Assembly (NCBI RefSeq): GCF_022458985.1
Contig: NC_061781.1
Span: forward strand, 13,791,501-13,855,500
Reading direction: 5' to 3'
DNA: 64,000 nt
Origin: Mugil cephalus
Lineage: Eukaryota > Chordata > Actinopteri > Mugiliformes > Mugilidae
The notes beneath the pieces were generated by a model. The model made no database searches. It was not told where the DNA came from and worked only from the letters and a program-made list of their open reading frames with translations. Shown here piece after piece: positions 13,001 to 31,000 of the stretch; positions within the stretch are counted from its first letter, which is position 1; each line of letters begins with the position of its first letter. Position numbers and translations under genes: made by a program.

Positions 13001-16000
13001 TTATTTAGTCGTCTCATCTCTCTACTTGGGGAGGAAATATCTGCTGGACCTGCAATTTTGAAACACTGGTTAACAGGGGCAGGGTATATTCAGGTTACTG
13101 TAAGTTTCATCTTACAGTTTTTGGTAATTGTTGACAGTAGAAAAGGACATATTGTGGGGGTTGGTCTCAGATAAATCATTAAAGCAAAGACAAGCAAATA
13201 GTGCAACCTACATGACTTTATAGACGGCAGCTGAGTTCTCCGGAGGTGGGTCATGTTGACACATACTTTGGTTGTGATGAGGCGAGATAGGTAAAACACT
13301 TTATCTTCACTCAGTCTCCCCAACAGATCTTACGTTTTAAAGCATGCAGCAGACGCCATCCTGTTTACCACATATCCACAACTATTTATAATATTTACAA
13401 AAACTTGAAACAAACTGTGACACCACATTTTGTCATGTGTGTTTATCCTCAGCCAGAAAAAGCCATTGAGGTTTATGAGCAAGCTCTGAAGAAAAACCCC
13501 AAAGATGGTGCATTAGCCAGCAAGATTGGGAAAGCTCTGGTCAAGACTCATAATTACGTCAAGGTTCGTATCGTGCTCTTATTTAAAGACAAAGCACGGT
13601 TCCCACGCAGGGAAGCTTGTGTTCATCCAACGTTGCTGTCACACAGGCAATAAATTACTATGAAGCAGCCCTGAAGACAGAGCAGCAGGGCTTCCTGCGC
13701 TATGACCTGGCCGAGCTCCTGATGAAGATGAAGCAATATGAGCGCTGTGAGAGAGTCCTTCATGAAGCGCTGGCTCATGAGTCAGGTACTGAAAATGTCT
13801 CGATATTTCATACACGGAGAGCGCCTGACGCAAGCTCCACAATAAACAGGAATTCTATTCCTAGAAACAGTTTGCATGCTGACACAAGCACTGCTTCTGT
13901 AACAACTCGATGCAAATTAAATATTTGCAAATGCTAATCGTGGTAATACAACATAGCGCAGATCTGTGGACCAAAATTAAATCATATCTCTGCTATGTCT
14001 GTGAGAGAGATGCTCACTGATTGTTGTTGATTGTGTTGTGCCATGTTTTTTACGTTTTTTCTATCCAGTGAATGAACTGCCAGCGCTCTCAGATGATTGC
14101 CGTTATCTTGTGCTGTTGGCAAAGATCCAAAATAAAGTTGACAAAAATGAGGAAGCTTTGCTTTCCCTACAGAGAGTAAGTTGCCTGAGTTGTTTCACTT
14201 TTCATCAACGTGTGTTTACATTTTTTTTGTCCAAAATGTTTTTTTCTGAACACTTAGTTGTGTTTTGGCCTTCGGGACATATAAAGCATCTATCTATCTA
14301 TGTAAAACAGACATGTGCTAACATGAAATCAGTCTTCTTCTGCACTTATTTATAGAAATGAGGATGATCTATGCTATTTGTGTAATTTGTATTTGCTTGT
14401 TTGTAGGCGCGAGATGTACAGGCCAAGGTGCTGAAGCGGGTGCAGTTGGAGCAGCCTGACGCTGTCCCCATGCAGAGGCAACTTGCCGCTGAGATCTGCG
14501 CTGAGATAGCCAAACACTACACAAGTCAGAGGGGCTATGAGAGAGCAGTCAAATTCTACAAAGAAGCTCTTGTGTATTGTGAGACAGATCGCAAGGTCGG
14601 TGCAGCCGAATCAAAAACGTTCTGTGTACTTACTGCAGCTGCAGTTAACAAGCATTGGTGTCTTTTTGAGTCTGATCCCTGTGTTTGCAAAATGTTTTGG
14701 TCTCAGCTGATGATAGTTTGATTTAAGTAGAAGGTCTGATTTATCTGCTATCTACATCATTGTACCAAGAATGCTGTCTTATCATCTTCAGTCAAAGGAA
14801 TTCCCTCCTTGTTCTTAGGTGATGCTGGAGCTGGCACGGTTGTATCTGACCTTAGACGAGGCCGACGCATGCCAGGAGCAATGCAGTGTGATTTTGAAGA
14901 ATGACCAGTTTAATGAAGACGCAACTCTGGTTTGTTTATTAATTCTGCTCCCACAATTCTCACCGTGACCTTTTTGTGATTTAAACAAATAACTCATTTC
15001 TCAAACTTGTTTATCCTCAGATGATGGCGGACATTATGTTTAGGAAGCACGACTATAAACAGGCAGTTTTCCATTTTCAGCAACTCCTGGAGCGCAAGCC
15101 AGGTGCTTGTCTTGGCCACATTTCTCCATTTTTAATCGTGAATGTAATTGAAGATATGATATTCTTTGAACGGATAATGATTTACACCTTTTATGTTCAG
15201 ACAACTACCCAACTCTATCTCGTCTTATTGACTTGCTGAGGAGGGCAGGGGAGTTGGATGAGGTCCCAAAATTTCTTGACATGGCAGAAAAAAATTCTTC
15301 TAGAACTAAATTTGATCCTGGGTTTAACTACTGCAAAGGGCTTTATCTTTGGTGAGTTTAACGAGCTTCCCACCAACATTTAAGGGACAGTTGTTTCAGG
15401 ATTATTGACTAACGTTGTGTTTCCCGCTCAGGTACACGGGAGAACCTAACGAGGCTCTTCGACACTTTAACAAGGCACGGAAAGACAACGACTGGGGCCA
15501 GAACGCAGTGTATAACATGATAGAAATCTACCTAAACCCAGACAACGACATAATAGGAGGAGAAGCGTTTGAGACTTTAGATGGGGAAATTGGGTGAGCG
15601 GACTTTACGTTCTCCACTTGAAAAGTGTCACTTCTCACGGTCTTGCCTGTAACGCTTTAACGCTATCACGCTTCAGGAACTCCACAGAGAAGCAGGAGTC
15701 AGAGCAGCTTGCTGTGCGAACAGCCGAGAAGCTGCTTAAGGAGTTAAAGCCGCAAACAGCAGGCGGACACATACAGCTTCGCATCCTGGAGAACTACTGC
15801 TTTCTGGCGACCAAACAGAAGGCCAATGTAGAGAAAGCCCTCACTGTTTTCACAGAGATTGCAAACAATGAGGTAAGTAAACTCCAGATGGTGCACACAA
15901 GTTACATCACTCTTGTGCAAATATGACCACACTGAGAGCTGTGCATTACTTCTCTCCCCCTTAATATCAGGAATACCATTTGGTTCTGAAAGGCACATTT

Positions 16001-16922
16001 CACTGTACTAGGTTGAAATTGAATATATTAAGATCAGCGTATATCATCGCTCATAGTTGAGCTTTGTGCATGTATGGTTTCGGTGGACACAAATGAAATG
16101 GTAAAGTGATATTGTCAGATTCTTCCTTTGGTTCAATCAATTCAGAAAGACCACGTGCCAGCACTTTTGGCCATGGCAACAGCTTACATGATGCTAAAGC
16201 AAACTCCTCGAGCCCGGAACCAGCTCAAGCGCATAGCTAAGATGAACTGGAGCATCATTGACGCCGATGAGTTTGAGAAGAGCTGGCTGCTACTGGCAGA
16301 CATCTACATCCACTCGGGGAAGTACGACATGGCCGTTGAGCTGTTGGAGAGATGCCTCAATCACAATAAGGTCAACCAGAAAATATTTTTGTGGTTGAAA
16401 TATAAATCCAAAACAGTTCAGTATATTCACACATACACATATTTTCTTTATACCATGCAAGAAGCTAACGGATTTTTGTTTTCTTTTTTTCCAGTCATGC
16501 TGTAAAGCTTACGAATATCGGGGCTACATAATGGAAAAGGAGCAGTCATTCCGTGATGCAGCACTCCACTATGAAATGGCTTGGAAATATGGAAATCGGA
16601 CTAACCCGACCATCGGTGCGTCAACCCAAAACACATGTTAATGCGTTTTTATAAGGACTGAAGAGAATTATTTACCTAAACTCTGCTTTTATCTCAGGAT
16701 ACAAGCTTGCTTTCAACTACTTAAAAGCGAAGAGGCATGTTGACGCCATAGATGTGTGTCATAAGGTGAGATGCCTGTGGATGTTTGTCTTTCACTATCT
16801 ACGATATGACTGTATCCTGTTAACCCCCTCATTTTCGTCCTCAGGTTCTGGCTGCTCATCCAAATTATCCAAGAATAAGGAAGGACATCTTGGACAAAGC
16901 TCGTGCTGCTCTGAGGTCTTAG
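7062..16922 (+). CDS. ttc21b: Tetratricopeptide repeat protein 21B (IFT139), complete
   Basis: Subunit of the IFT-A complex, which drives retrograde transport in cilia and helps GPCR and hedgehog component trafficking. CDS = join(7062-7085, 7386-7515, 7595-7705, 7803-7969, 8070-8192, 8428-8585, 9161-9245, 9388-9486, 9601-9796, 9881-9978, 10115-10315, 10526-10655, 10732-10889, 11280-11504, 11621-11859, 12279-12351, 13453-13563, 13647-13785, 14069-14175, 14407-14595, 14819-14929, 15021-15102, 15201-15351, 15432-15593, 15677-15872, 16146-16370, 16495-16615, 16698-16765, 16845-16922). The 29 exons total 3957 nt, giving 1318 residues and an open frame at every junction; human TTC21B has 1316. TPR helices run throughout. 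Recognisable stretches include [31 protein letters not shown] and [10 protein letters not shown]. The start was chosen because MEDEETAL joins exon 2 in frame and follows the X-box promoter. Several donors are weak (gttcgt after exon 17, gtcggt after 20, gtttgt after 21, gtcaac after 26), but frame and homology support them. Confidence 0.96.
12352..13452 (+). other. ttc21b intron 16 (largest intron)
   Basis: This 1.1-kb intron has a gtaggt donor and a ttatcctcag acceptor. Short frames of 60-82 codons on both strands show no family resemblance. No repeat or RNA gene is evident. Confidence 0.8.
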
Positions 16923-17395
16923 TTTTGGAACTGGGTTTTTGCCAAAGACAGACATACGAATTCTTCCGAAATGAAATGGGTTATTGTTGGGATTCTTCTG
17001 ACAAGTTAAAAATGTGCAGTCATTTCTCTGATTTCTGGGGGAATCCCCTCAAACACATGGCTATGTACATTTTTTTTGAGCATATGAATAGTGGTTTCTG
17101 GCAATCCGCAGAGAAAACATTGAGGCACCTGCATAATTTTAAGTTTTTTTTTTTCTTTCCTCACAAAGCCAGACGCTACTAAACGCCTGTGAAGTTTCCT
17201 GCGAACGAAAAGGAGCTCTTGCAGAAGAATATTCAACATTTATGTATTACAAAGTGGAAATATCTTTCTTTTTCTTTTTTTTTTTTGTCTGGTTAAGTTT
17301 TCCTATTGTTAATTTAAGGTTAAAGCGTTGTTTTTGATGACTATTATAAATGTAGATACTCTCTTGAAAAATAAAGATATTTAGATACTATGATC
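16923..17395 (+). other. ttc21b 3' UTR with polyadenylation signal
   Basis: Noncoding sequence after the TAG stop includes T-rich runs near 17.15 and 17.27 kb. A canonical AATAAA lies at 17370-17375, so the transcript probably ends near 17.39 kb. Confidence 0.7.
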
Positions 17396-18889
17396 TATGG
17401 TGATTATTCTACCCATTTTAAACCTCGTGGTTTATTTAAAAATACACCCTCCTGGTTGGATGCACGCACATTCTGAAAATGCAGTTTACAACATCGCTGT
17501 CCACACATACAAACAGGTAGAAGCGTGGCTGGAACTAAATGTAGGACACAGTAAGCATTTTAATGGACACAGTAAAGTGGATGCCTGCCGTGGTGTAACA
17601 CTCAGTCGCTACAGATGGAGTCACTGTGCGAGTCAAAGGCAGAGAGACTTCAAACTGGGCACCAGAGCAGGATCCCTGCGGGTAAAGAGTCCACGTCTTT
17701 GATCCATGAACGCATCCAACTCTTCATGAGCACCATCCGTTGTTGGAAACCCGGGACATTTCAAGGATTAGACGATCTGCGGAGCGCGGCGGTGGTGAGC
17801 GTCAGCTTTTACAACTTTTTTTTTTATTTTCACTGGAAACGAAAGCTCAAATTAATTTTTCGCTTGCTCGCAGGAAGGGACGCGTAACGTTTCCAAATTG
17901 GACCATGTGCGTTTTTCACTTAAGTGTTCGTAGGTTTAGGTGCAAGATGTGTTTTTTCCCCTTCGGAGACCTGATTGGATGTGGTGGGGTATGTCGCGTT
18001 CCTGCTTTATTTGTAACCCAGCAACTGTCCCAGTGAATGACCAGTTGAACAAATCCTATTAATGACACCATTATTGGCTGAGCAACTCCTGAGAGAACAC
18101 TCTCCCACAGCCCACAAGGCGAACTAACCGCAGAACCTGTTTATGAAGAGTTTAATTCCGAAGAGATTAATCTATTTGTCTGTTTATTGGTTAATTTTAC
18201 TTTTTTAAATGTTCTCAAACTGAGCTGGTACCATGTCTTAATCGTAATGGCCGCTTTTTCTCATTCATATTTCAGGTATGGCTTTTGACTGTGGATGTGT
18301 AATTTTGACGCGCAGGAGTCCCCTCCTAACTCCCTTCTGCGCAAGCGCACCAGTGCGTCACCGTCCTCTACCTGTGAGGAGCACACCTGGATCCAACGAG
18401 ACGGAAGTTTAGTGCGGTCTGAACACCGAGCAAATCTTTTTAGTATTATTATCCTTTATTTTAGTAGTTTTTCCCCTCCGCAAAAAGTTGATTTTGGAGT
18501 TCAAGCAACCGGCAGACGGTATCCAATTGAAGCAGGATGCCAGTCGTTGAATTCAGAGGACTTTGCCAACCTTAACCTGTAGTTCAGCGACTCATGGTAC
18601 GTGGACTTTTCTCTGGAGGAATCCGGGATCGAGGTTGTCTGCTGATTTCAGAAGGCGATTTGAAATATGTGATTTGAAGATTGCAGCAGAGGGCTTTGAG
18701 ATTCTGTAGGAACTGCCACACACTTTTATTTTAAATACCTAAGGAAATTAACTTTGTCAAATTTTAGAATGTTGTGACATAGAGAGCAATAACAGAGTTC
18801 CTTGTGTTTCTCAAGTGTCTTAAATTTTATAATCACAGCAATATTTGTAGTTAAACATCATTTTTTTTCTTTTTTTTTTTTTTTTGCAG
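17396..18889 (+). promoter_or_regulatory. galnt3 upstream region, promoter and noncoding exon(s)
   Basis: Only 1.5 kb separates the ttc21b polyadenylation signal from the first galnt3 coding exon, so the galnt3 promoter should lie here. Two noncoding exon candidates are visible: one ending at a gtgagc donor at 17795 (in the GC-rich stretch around 17.77-17.79 kb), and one from an acceptor at 18274 to a gtacgt donor at 18597. The coding exon begins after a polypyrimidine/cag acceptor at 18889. Exon choice is inference, and no TATA box was identified. Confidence 0.4.
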
Positions 18890-18932
18890 CTGAGCCTCAG
18901 TGCCAAGTCTGCCTTCTCTCCATTCAAGAAGA

Positions 18933-24517
<5,585 letters not shown>

Positions 24518-25640
24518 ATGAGCGAAATACCACTTTATAAATAGCTCCTCTGTGTGCCTCGGCATACTAGAACACAAGTATACGATACTGTATGCAGTCC
24601 AGATGTATGCAGATATCCTTTGTTTGTTTGTCTGTTTTTTTAGATTATTGATAACACTGAGTTATAATTTATTTTTTACATAGAGGGACTGAAGTTCTGC
24701 TGCTTTGGAAGAAACCATAGTTTGTGACTGCTGGAACTGAGCAGGGTAGTCTTGGGACAGTGAAGATGCATTGTCTTGACAAGTGCTTCGTTTGTGCTAG
24801 AGATGCTTTCACCACTCTTAAGTCTTCACAACCAAAACGTGCAGTATTGGCAATTTAAAGCCAACAAAGAATATTTTTTAGTGAGGAGATACTGTATATG
24901 AACAAAAAAATAGAGTAGTCTTCTACATTAAGCTAAAAAATCACACATAAAAAAAAAATCCTAATGTTGTGCACCAAAGAAAGGGCAATGAAGACCTAAA
25001 ACAGACTTCCTTTTTTTGCCGGGAATGAATAACCTTTTATTTGCTACCACCCCAGTGCCTTCAATGCAATTTTGCTTTTCTTTCGATGCAGAACTTGGGC
25101 TTCTACAATACTGTGATTAAAAGGGTAGTAGATACACTTAAATTATTTCCTTAAGTATTTTTTTTTTAAAAGTCAGTCTTTTTCAAACTTTTTCAATATG
25201 AGGAGACATTGACAAGAAAGAATGACTGAATAGCATTTTTATTTTTTAATGATGAGGGAAAGCAAGTTGGGTCTTAAATCTGTATTATGTACAGATAGTC
25301 AAACACAGTTTGAGTTGTATTATTCTTAAAGTCTCTATGTAATTATTAGAAAAGGAAAAAAAATCTAAGCTGTGGTGATTTTAAAAGGGAACTTGAAATT
25401 ATTGCCCCCAGGGAACTCAAATGCCTGAAACTCTCCTTCCACATCTGAGCAGGAGTCCACAGGTGAATTTCTGGTGCAGGCACTGGTGTTTAGATGGATG
25501 TGGAATACTGTTATTTACCTTGTCTCTGGGTGAAGAACAGGTCAAATGTGCTTGTTTTCCTTAAATGGAAATCGTAATGAGTGCCTTGGTGTAAAGATGT
25601 GTTATTTTGAGCTCAATAAATTCATTTGGGTATCATTGAG
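24518..25640 (+). other. galnt3 3' UTR with polyadenylation signal
   Basis: AT-rich noncoding sequence runs from the TGA stop (24515-24517) to a canonical AATAAA at 25615-25620, placing cleavage near 25.64 kb. No coding frame is recognisable. Confidence 0.65.
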
Positions 25641-28048
25641 AGACACTTTTGTTTCATTTCCCCCTGCGGCCTGCAGAGGGCGCTTTGCACTCAGAAATTA
25701 TGTAAAATGTTGACTAGTGTGCACACTTAAGTTTCAATACTCAGCACAGAACTGTGACCTGATGCGTGCATAAACATGAGATCGTGTCATTAGTGATTTA
25801 AGTCACAAAAGAAATTTTAATAAAATGTATTTCAAAATGAAACATCTGAAAATGAAGTTGGCTCTATCTACAGTTTGAAACCAAACACATAGGAGAAAAA
25901 AAAAATCGGTACCATTTTGTGCAAAACGTATGCATTTCACAGAATATGAGCTAGAATTAAATAAATCAGGCACATGAAGCTTTACAACTCACAACCAGCA
26001 TGAAACAGAAGACTATTTTAAGAAGAGAAGCAATTTACTCAATACAGACTTTTAGTAAACCACAATAAATATACATTTCAATATATCATTCATAAGAAAT
26101 ACTGGAAAATTAAAACAAACACAGGATTCCTAAATGGATGGAATGCATTGTATGTAGCCTTGTAACACTGTATGCTTTGGCACATTTCATCTGTACTAAA
26201 GGCTACGTCGATGCCCGCCTGACGACTGCACGAAAATAGTCCGTACACTTCCTTTGTACCACGAGAACTGAAGTACTGAACCGTCCGATTACAGTGATGT
26301 TGCAGATATTTGCAAGCTCGGAGGAGGGACAAATATCTGTATTCATGCAAGGGCAAAGAGCTGAAGGTAAACAATTCGGCAATGCATTAGTACTATTCAC
26401 TAAATTATTGCTGTCCCCCATTGTTCGGCAGTCACTTCGGTTTCCTTGTCGTCAGTGATTTTACAAATGTCTTATTTACAGATTTTTGGTAATTAATGTT
26501 TTCATATCTGGCTGTTCAGTGATTTCTGATGGCTTAAATTACTTGGGAGTCATACTGTCTGGCTTTTGGACACCGATAAGTAGATTCACTAAGCTTTGAT
26601 TGTCAACCTTGAACCACTTTACTCCATATACAAACACTACAGCATAATGTAGCATATTTTTAGGAACTCTGTGGTTCTTAAAATACAAATATTAAGTACT
26701 GGGATATTCAATTAAAGTTTCCATGAAATCAAATTCAACATGCAAGTGTTTTTACAGCATTTTATAGCATATGAATCACAAGTATGTCTGTTTTGTAGGT
26801 GTTCTTAATACCATTTCAGAGTTTGTGATTTCCTGGACAAAGTAAATGTTGATGAGTCATCCTGCACTAGTGGGTGTATAAAAATGATGTGTCCAGTGTA
26901 GAATGGAAAAACATAAATATGTTAAAGCACATCGTTAGCAGTTTCATGGCGACTTTAAAAGGCTATCTCAGTCCATTTTCTTTTCCCTCGAGGTTAAAAG
27001 TCCGTTAAAAACTAAATCTATTGCACTTAATGCTTCAATGGAATAGATCATCTTTATGCAATCCACATAAATAAATATCTGTTGTTAGATGAATGTAGCT
27101 TACACTGCATCTCAAATCAGCAATTTTTTGGGGTTGCAGGTCTGGTTCCACTTTCAAAGCCAATTATTCTAATTTAATAATAATCAGAGTTCTGTTTTGT
27201 ATGATACGCCATAGCTTCTTATTTTTGGAGATATGTAACTAAATGTCAAGAAGTAGTGACTGATCGTGTTCTAAGAGTAAATGCAGGGGGAAACAAGTAT
27301 TCGTCATTTAAAACCAACTGCATGCCACTGCACTCCTACACATAAGCGCAAAGGGCTGTGAATCGATTTCGACATGTCACTGATATCGTATTCAAAACAT
27401 ACAAATAAGAATTCAGGCCTTTTTTCATGCTTTTCAAAACCATAGAAAAGCATATAATTATGACAAAAAGAAGAGAATGTACATTATGTTTACAACACAT
27501 TTTTTTTTATATATATAAAACAATGGCAATTTCTGTCCCAAATGTCACTGAGATTCCCAAAACAGCATGCATATTATCAAAACATTTACAATATATAAGT
27601 CTACACTTAATTCAGAAACAATAAATAACCTGACGATAAACATTTGTTTGCACGTTTGACACATACGGTAGACATAGAAAAGTTCCATCTACAGTACAAT
27701 ATCTTTTTAAAACTAGAACTTTACATCTGAAATTACAGGATACATAGCACGGCGTGACATAAATTAGGTTCACATGTTTTTTTTTTGTTTTTTTTTTTAC
27801 CTGCTCCGTTTTGCAGTTTCGTACACGCTGCAGCGGAGATAAAGTCCAGAATGAATGGCTTCCTCAAAAACCATTACGAACCTATGGCTTTACAGTTACA
27901 GGTGAAAATGTCCGACGCTGCTATAAATGACTTTGAAACTTCAGGTCACATAATGCAAAAAGGCCATGATCACGCTCTCTTGAAATACCACTTGGTCAGG
28001 CTCAAGTAAAGACATAATGACGAAAGAACACTTGAAAGACGAGGCCCA
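25641..28048 (-). other. csrnp3 3' UTR and convergent intergenic DNA
   Basis: Very AT-rich sequence between the galnt3 polyadenylation signal and the csrnp3 stop codon. I found no canonical AATAAA on the minus strand here by eye; an ATTAAA variant is present near 27.17 kb. AATAAA-like signals on the minus strand appear only at about 25.23 and 25.04 kb, inside the galnt3 3' UTR, so the two 3' UTRs might overlap. The extent is therefore open. Confidence 0.4.
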
Positions 28049-31000
28049 CTAAATGGCTGCGACCTCAGGGCAAGGGTCTGGTAAAGGGAGATTCTTAGTG
28101 TTGTTTGTTAGGAGGGTCAGGTTAGAGTGTCCATTAAGACTTGACTCTTGCGGAGGCTGTTCAGGAGTCGTACAGGAGCTGTGACCACCGTAGGAACCCT
28201 GATTGTTATTGTTCAGGAAGTCTTGAAACTGTGTCTGGTTCTCAGGCGGTTCCACGAATGCTGCTTTGGACACCACCTTCTTCTGGTCGGGTGTATAGCA
28301 GGTCAAAGACGGGGCCGCAGAACCATTTTTACTCAGAGTAAAATGGTGATTGGCTGTGTATTGTTCCTCAGCCTGACTGGAGTAGTCCGTGTACTGCTCG
28401 GCGGTCACGTTGAATGGTCCCTGGGACACGTTACCGTTGGTCGCACTGGCCGGATCTTGGAATGCTAAGGCTTCGCCGTAAGGTTCACTGGGTTGACTGG
28501 TTTGGCCATTAGAGACGGCACTGGAGCTCCCCAGCTGATAGTACTCGATCGAAGAGGAGTTAATTAAGTAAGTGTTTCCATTTATGTGGTTGTCATGTGT
28601 TACGGAGCCATCGCTGTAACACAGCACAGAGGACAAGGGAACCACTTCACTTTGAGAAACTGATGGGGTCGTCATGTCGGCCTCGAAATTCTCAGACTTG
28701 TCTTCATCCTCGTCATCCACCTCATCGTCCTCGGAGTCGCTGTTGGCTAAGCTCTGGGTGCTGGAGTCAGACAGCCCGCTGCAAACGCTGCTGCTATCCT
28801 CCTCGTCCTCGTCTTCATTCTCCTCGTCTTCCTCCTCCTCGTCCTCGTCTTCTTCCTCCTCATCCTCGTCTAGCGTCTCCTCCATCTCGTCTGCGGCTTG
28901 CAGGTGCATGCCGGCTGCCTGAGGGACAGCATCCGACAGAGAGTACTCCAGCCTGTGCTGCGACTGAGCAAAAGGGTTTCCGCTCCCCAGGTCGTTGGTT
29001 TCGCCGTGGTACCCGTTGGTCGGGGACGGCTGCTGCTGCTCGCGACTCTTCTCCAGCTCGAGCTTCATTATTGTGTGCAAGAAATGGGTTCGAACGCGGA
29101 TGGGATTAAACTCGACTCTTCCGGTTGAGTTGCTGCAACCCTCTTTCGAGCAGCCGCAGGGGAACGACATGCGGTCCACCTGAGGAAAGCACAACATTCA
29201 GTGAGCAAGTAGTTTTACATATTTAGTGTGGCATGTTTTAGCACAACGTTTTTGAGGACTTAAGTTAATTCACCTGGCACTTGATCCCCGCGATGCTGCA
29301 GGCACACGTCTCAGGGTCACAGAAAATTCTGCAGTCACAGCCGCAGTCCTCTCTGGACATGCGAATGGCCCGCAGTTCGTGCTTCTCCTCCACGTCAATC
29401 TTCTTCACCCCAGAGGAGCGCAGCAGGGAGCGGCGTTTCTTAGTGGTAAGGGGCTGCAAGAAGAAGTACTCATCTACCTCCGTGTTGTCCAGATCGATGT
29501 CATCATCAGAAATGTCCTCCGCCGTGAGCGTGTTGGCCTCCTCAGACTCCACTGTGCCATTCTTGGTCAGCTGAAATCAGGACGAAAACACGTCCAAGCA
29601 CTTTACATAATATGCATGATGAGAGCCAACAGCAGTAGATTTTTCTAACAAGTAACGTTTCAGAGCAAATCCTTTGAATAAAATGCACAAGTACGTTTAT
29701 TTTCCTGAAAACGAACTACAAAGCTTTTACCTTGAGTTTGATTGAGTTGAGTTTTTCCTCCTTTAAGTGGTCTTTGAGCATGTCTCTGTGGATCCGCTCC
29801 TGCTCCAGAGCGAATTCACCCAGGGAGTATTGCCTGACCCAGCTGTGCCTGTTGGACATGCCCAGCGTGCTGCCTCCCTGGCTGGGCACGCTGGTGAAGC
29901 CCTGCCGCCGGCTGAAGTAGTAGACGGTCACATTTTCAAAATGCACCCTCCTCGTCCGCAGGCGCTTCTCTCTCTTTAAAATCGAGTCCGCTGCAAAGGA
30001 AAATGAAAATGTTTTCTTTTTTCCTACTTGTCATTTTTGGATGTCGAGTGTTTTTGACAACTCATTAATCCGCATGTAGATGGAATTAAAGTTCCACGCA
30101 GCAAATCGCATTTTTATTGTTTCAGTGCCCTTTTATGCTGGAAGAGGACACTGTTATATCTATGTAAAGCATGCTCAGGGAAAAATGCCATTTTATAACA
30201 ACTGTGGCACACATTCAGGGAGTATCCTTAAATACGAGGGGAATAATCCTTGGCAGCTGCATGTAGAAGCAACGAGCTTCTACATATTTTGAATTTAGCA
30301 CAGATTTTTTTTTTTTTTTTTTTTGCTAAGGTTTACGTCTCTGCTTGGCATGCAAGCCCTCAATGTGTCTCTTTAAGGAGAGCTCTACACGGGGGAGGTG
30401 CAAAGACGAGGGCAACGCTGGAGCATAAATAATCCTCCTGCCTGGCCCAGAGATGAAGAGAGCCGGTTCACGGAGGCAGTGTTCCCAGCGTTCACCCCCT
30501 CCACCAAACAGACAGGACAAATAGAAACCATCTGGTTCGAACAGCTCTCCACCCCGTGCAGGAGGGACAATGCATTTCATTACAGACGTAGAGCTGTCAG
30601 GCTTAGGCTACTGAATAGAGCCGTGTTTCAGTTTCTACAAAAGGAATCTTGTTTTAGGTGTCAAAACAATTAACGGACGTTAAGCTTTCTACAGGAAAAT
30701 CTATTAGTATTTTTTCGCACAAGCTGTTATTTACTTTTTAAAGGTTTCGAGTCCTGACTGTTTCTCAGACGGTCTAAAAAAACAAAACATAAAAACAACA
30801 TGTTGCAGTTATTTTCCATTCACTCGCCAATACCACAGGAACGGATGTAAAGTAAAGCCACTCAGAACTTAATTGTTTCATGTGTCTGCCAAGACAATCA
30901 ATCGCGGCGTGCGCATGTCACTTCACAGGAGAGCAGCCTTCCCAGAGCTCAGCCCCCTCGTCGCTGTTAGCTGACCTTCTCGAGCCTCCAGCTACCAGTG

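Noticed and set aside
18900-18932. Upstream in-frame GTG start for galnt3 adding 11 residues
   Set aside because: A non-ATG start is unlikely in a vertebrate gene, and the ATG at 18933 gives the normal short cytosolic tail.
28597-29109. 170-codon plus-strand frame overlapping csrnp3
   Set aside because: It is the antisense shadow of the csrnp3 last exon; its Arg/Pro-rich content comes from the reverse of the Glu/Asp/Ser codons.
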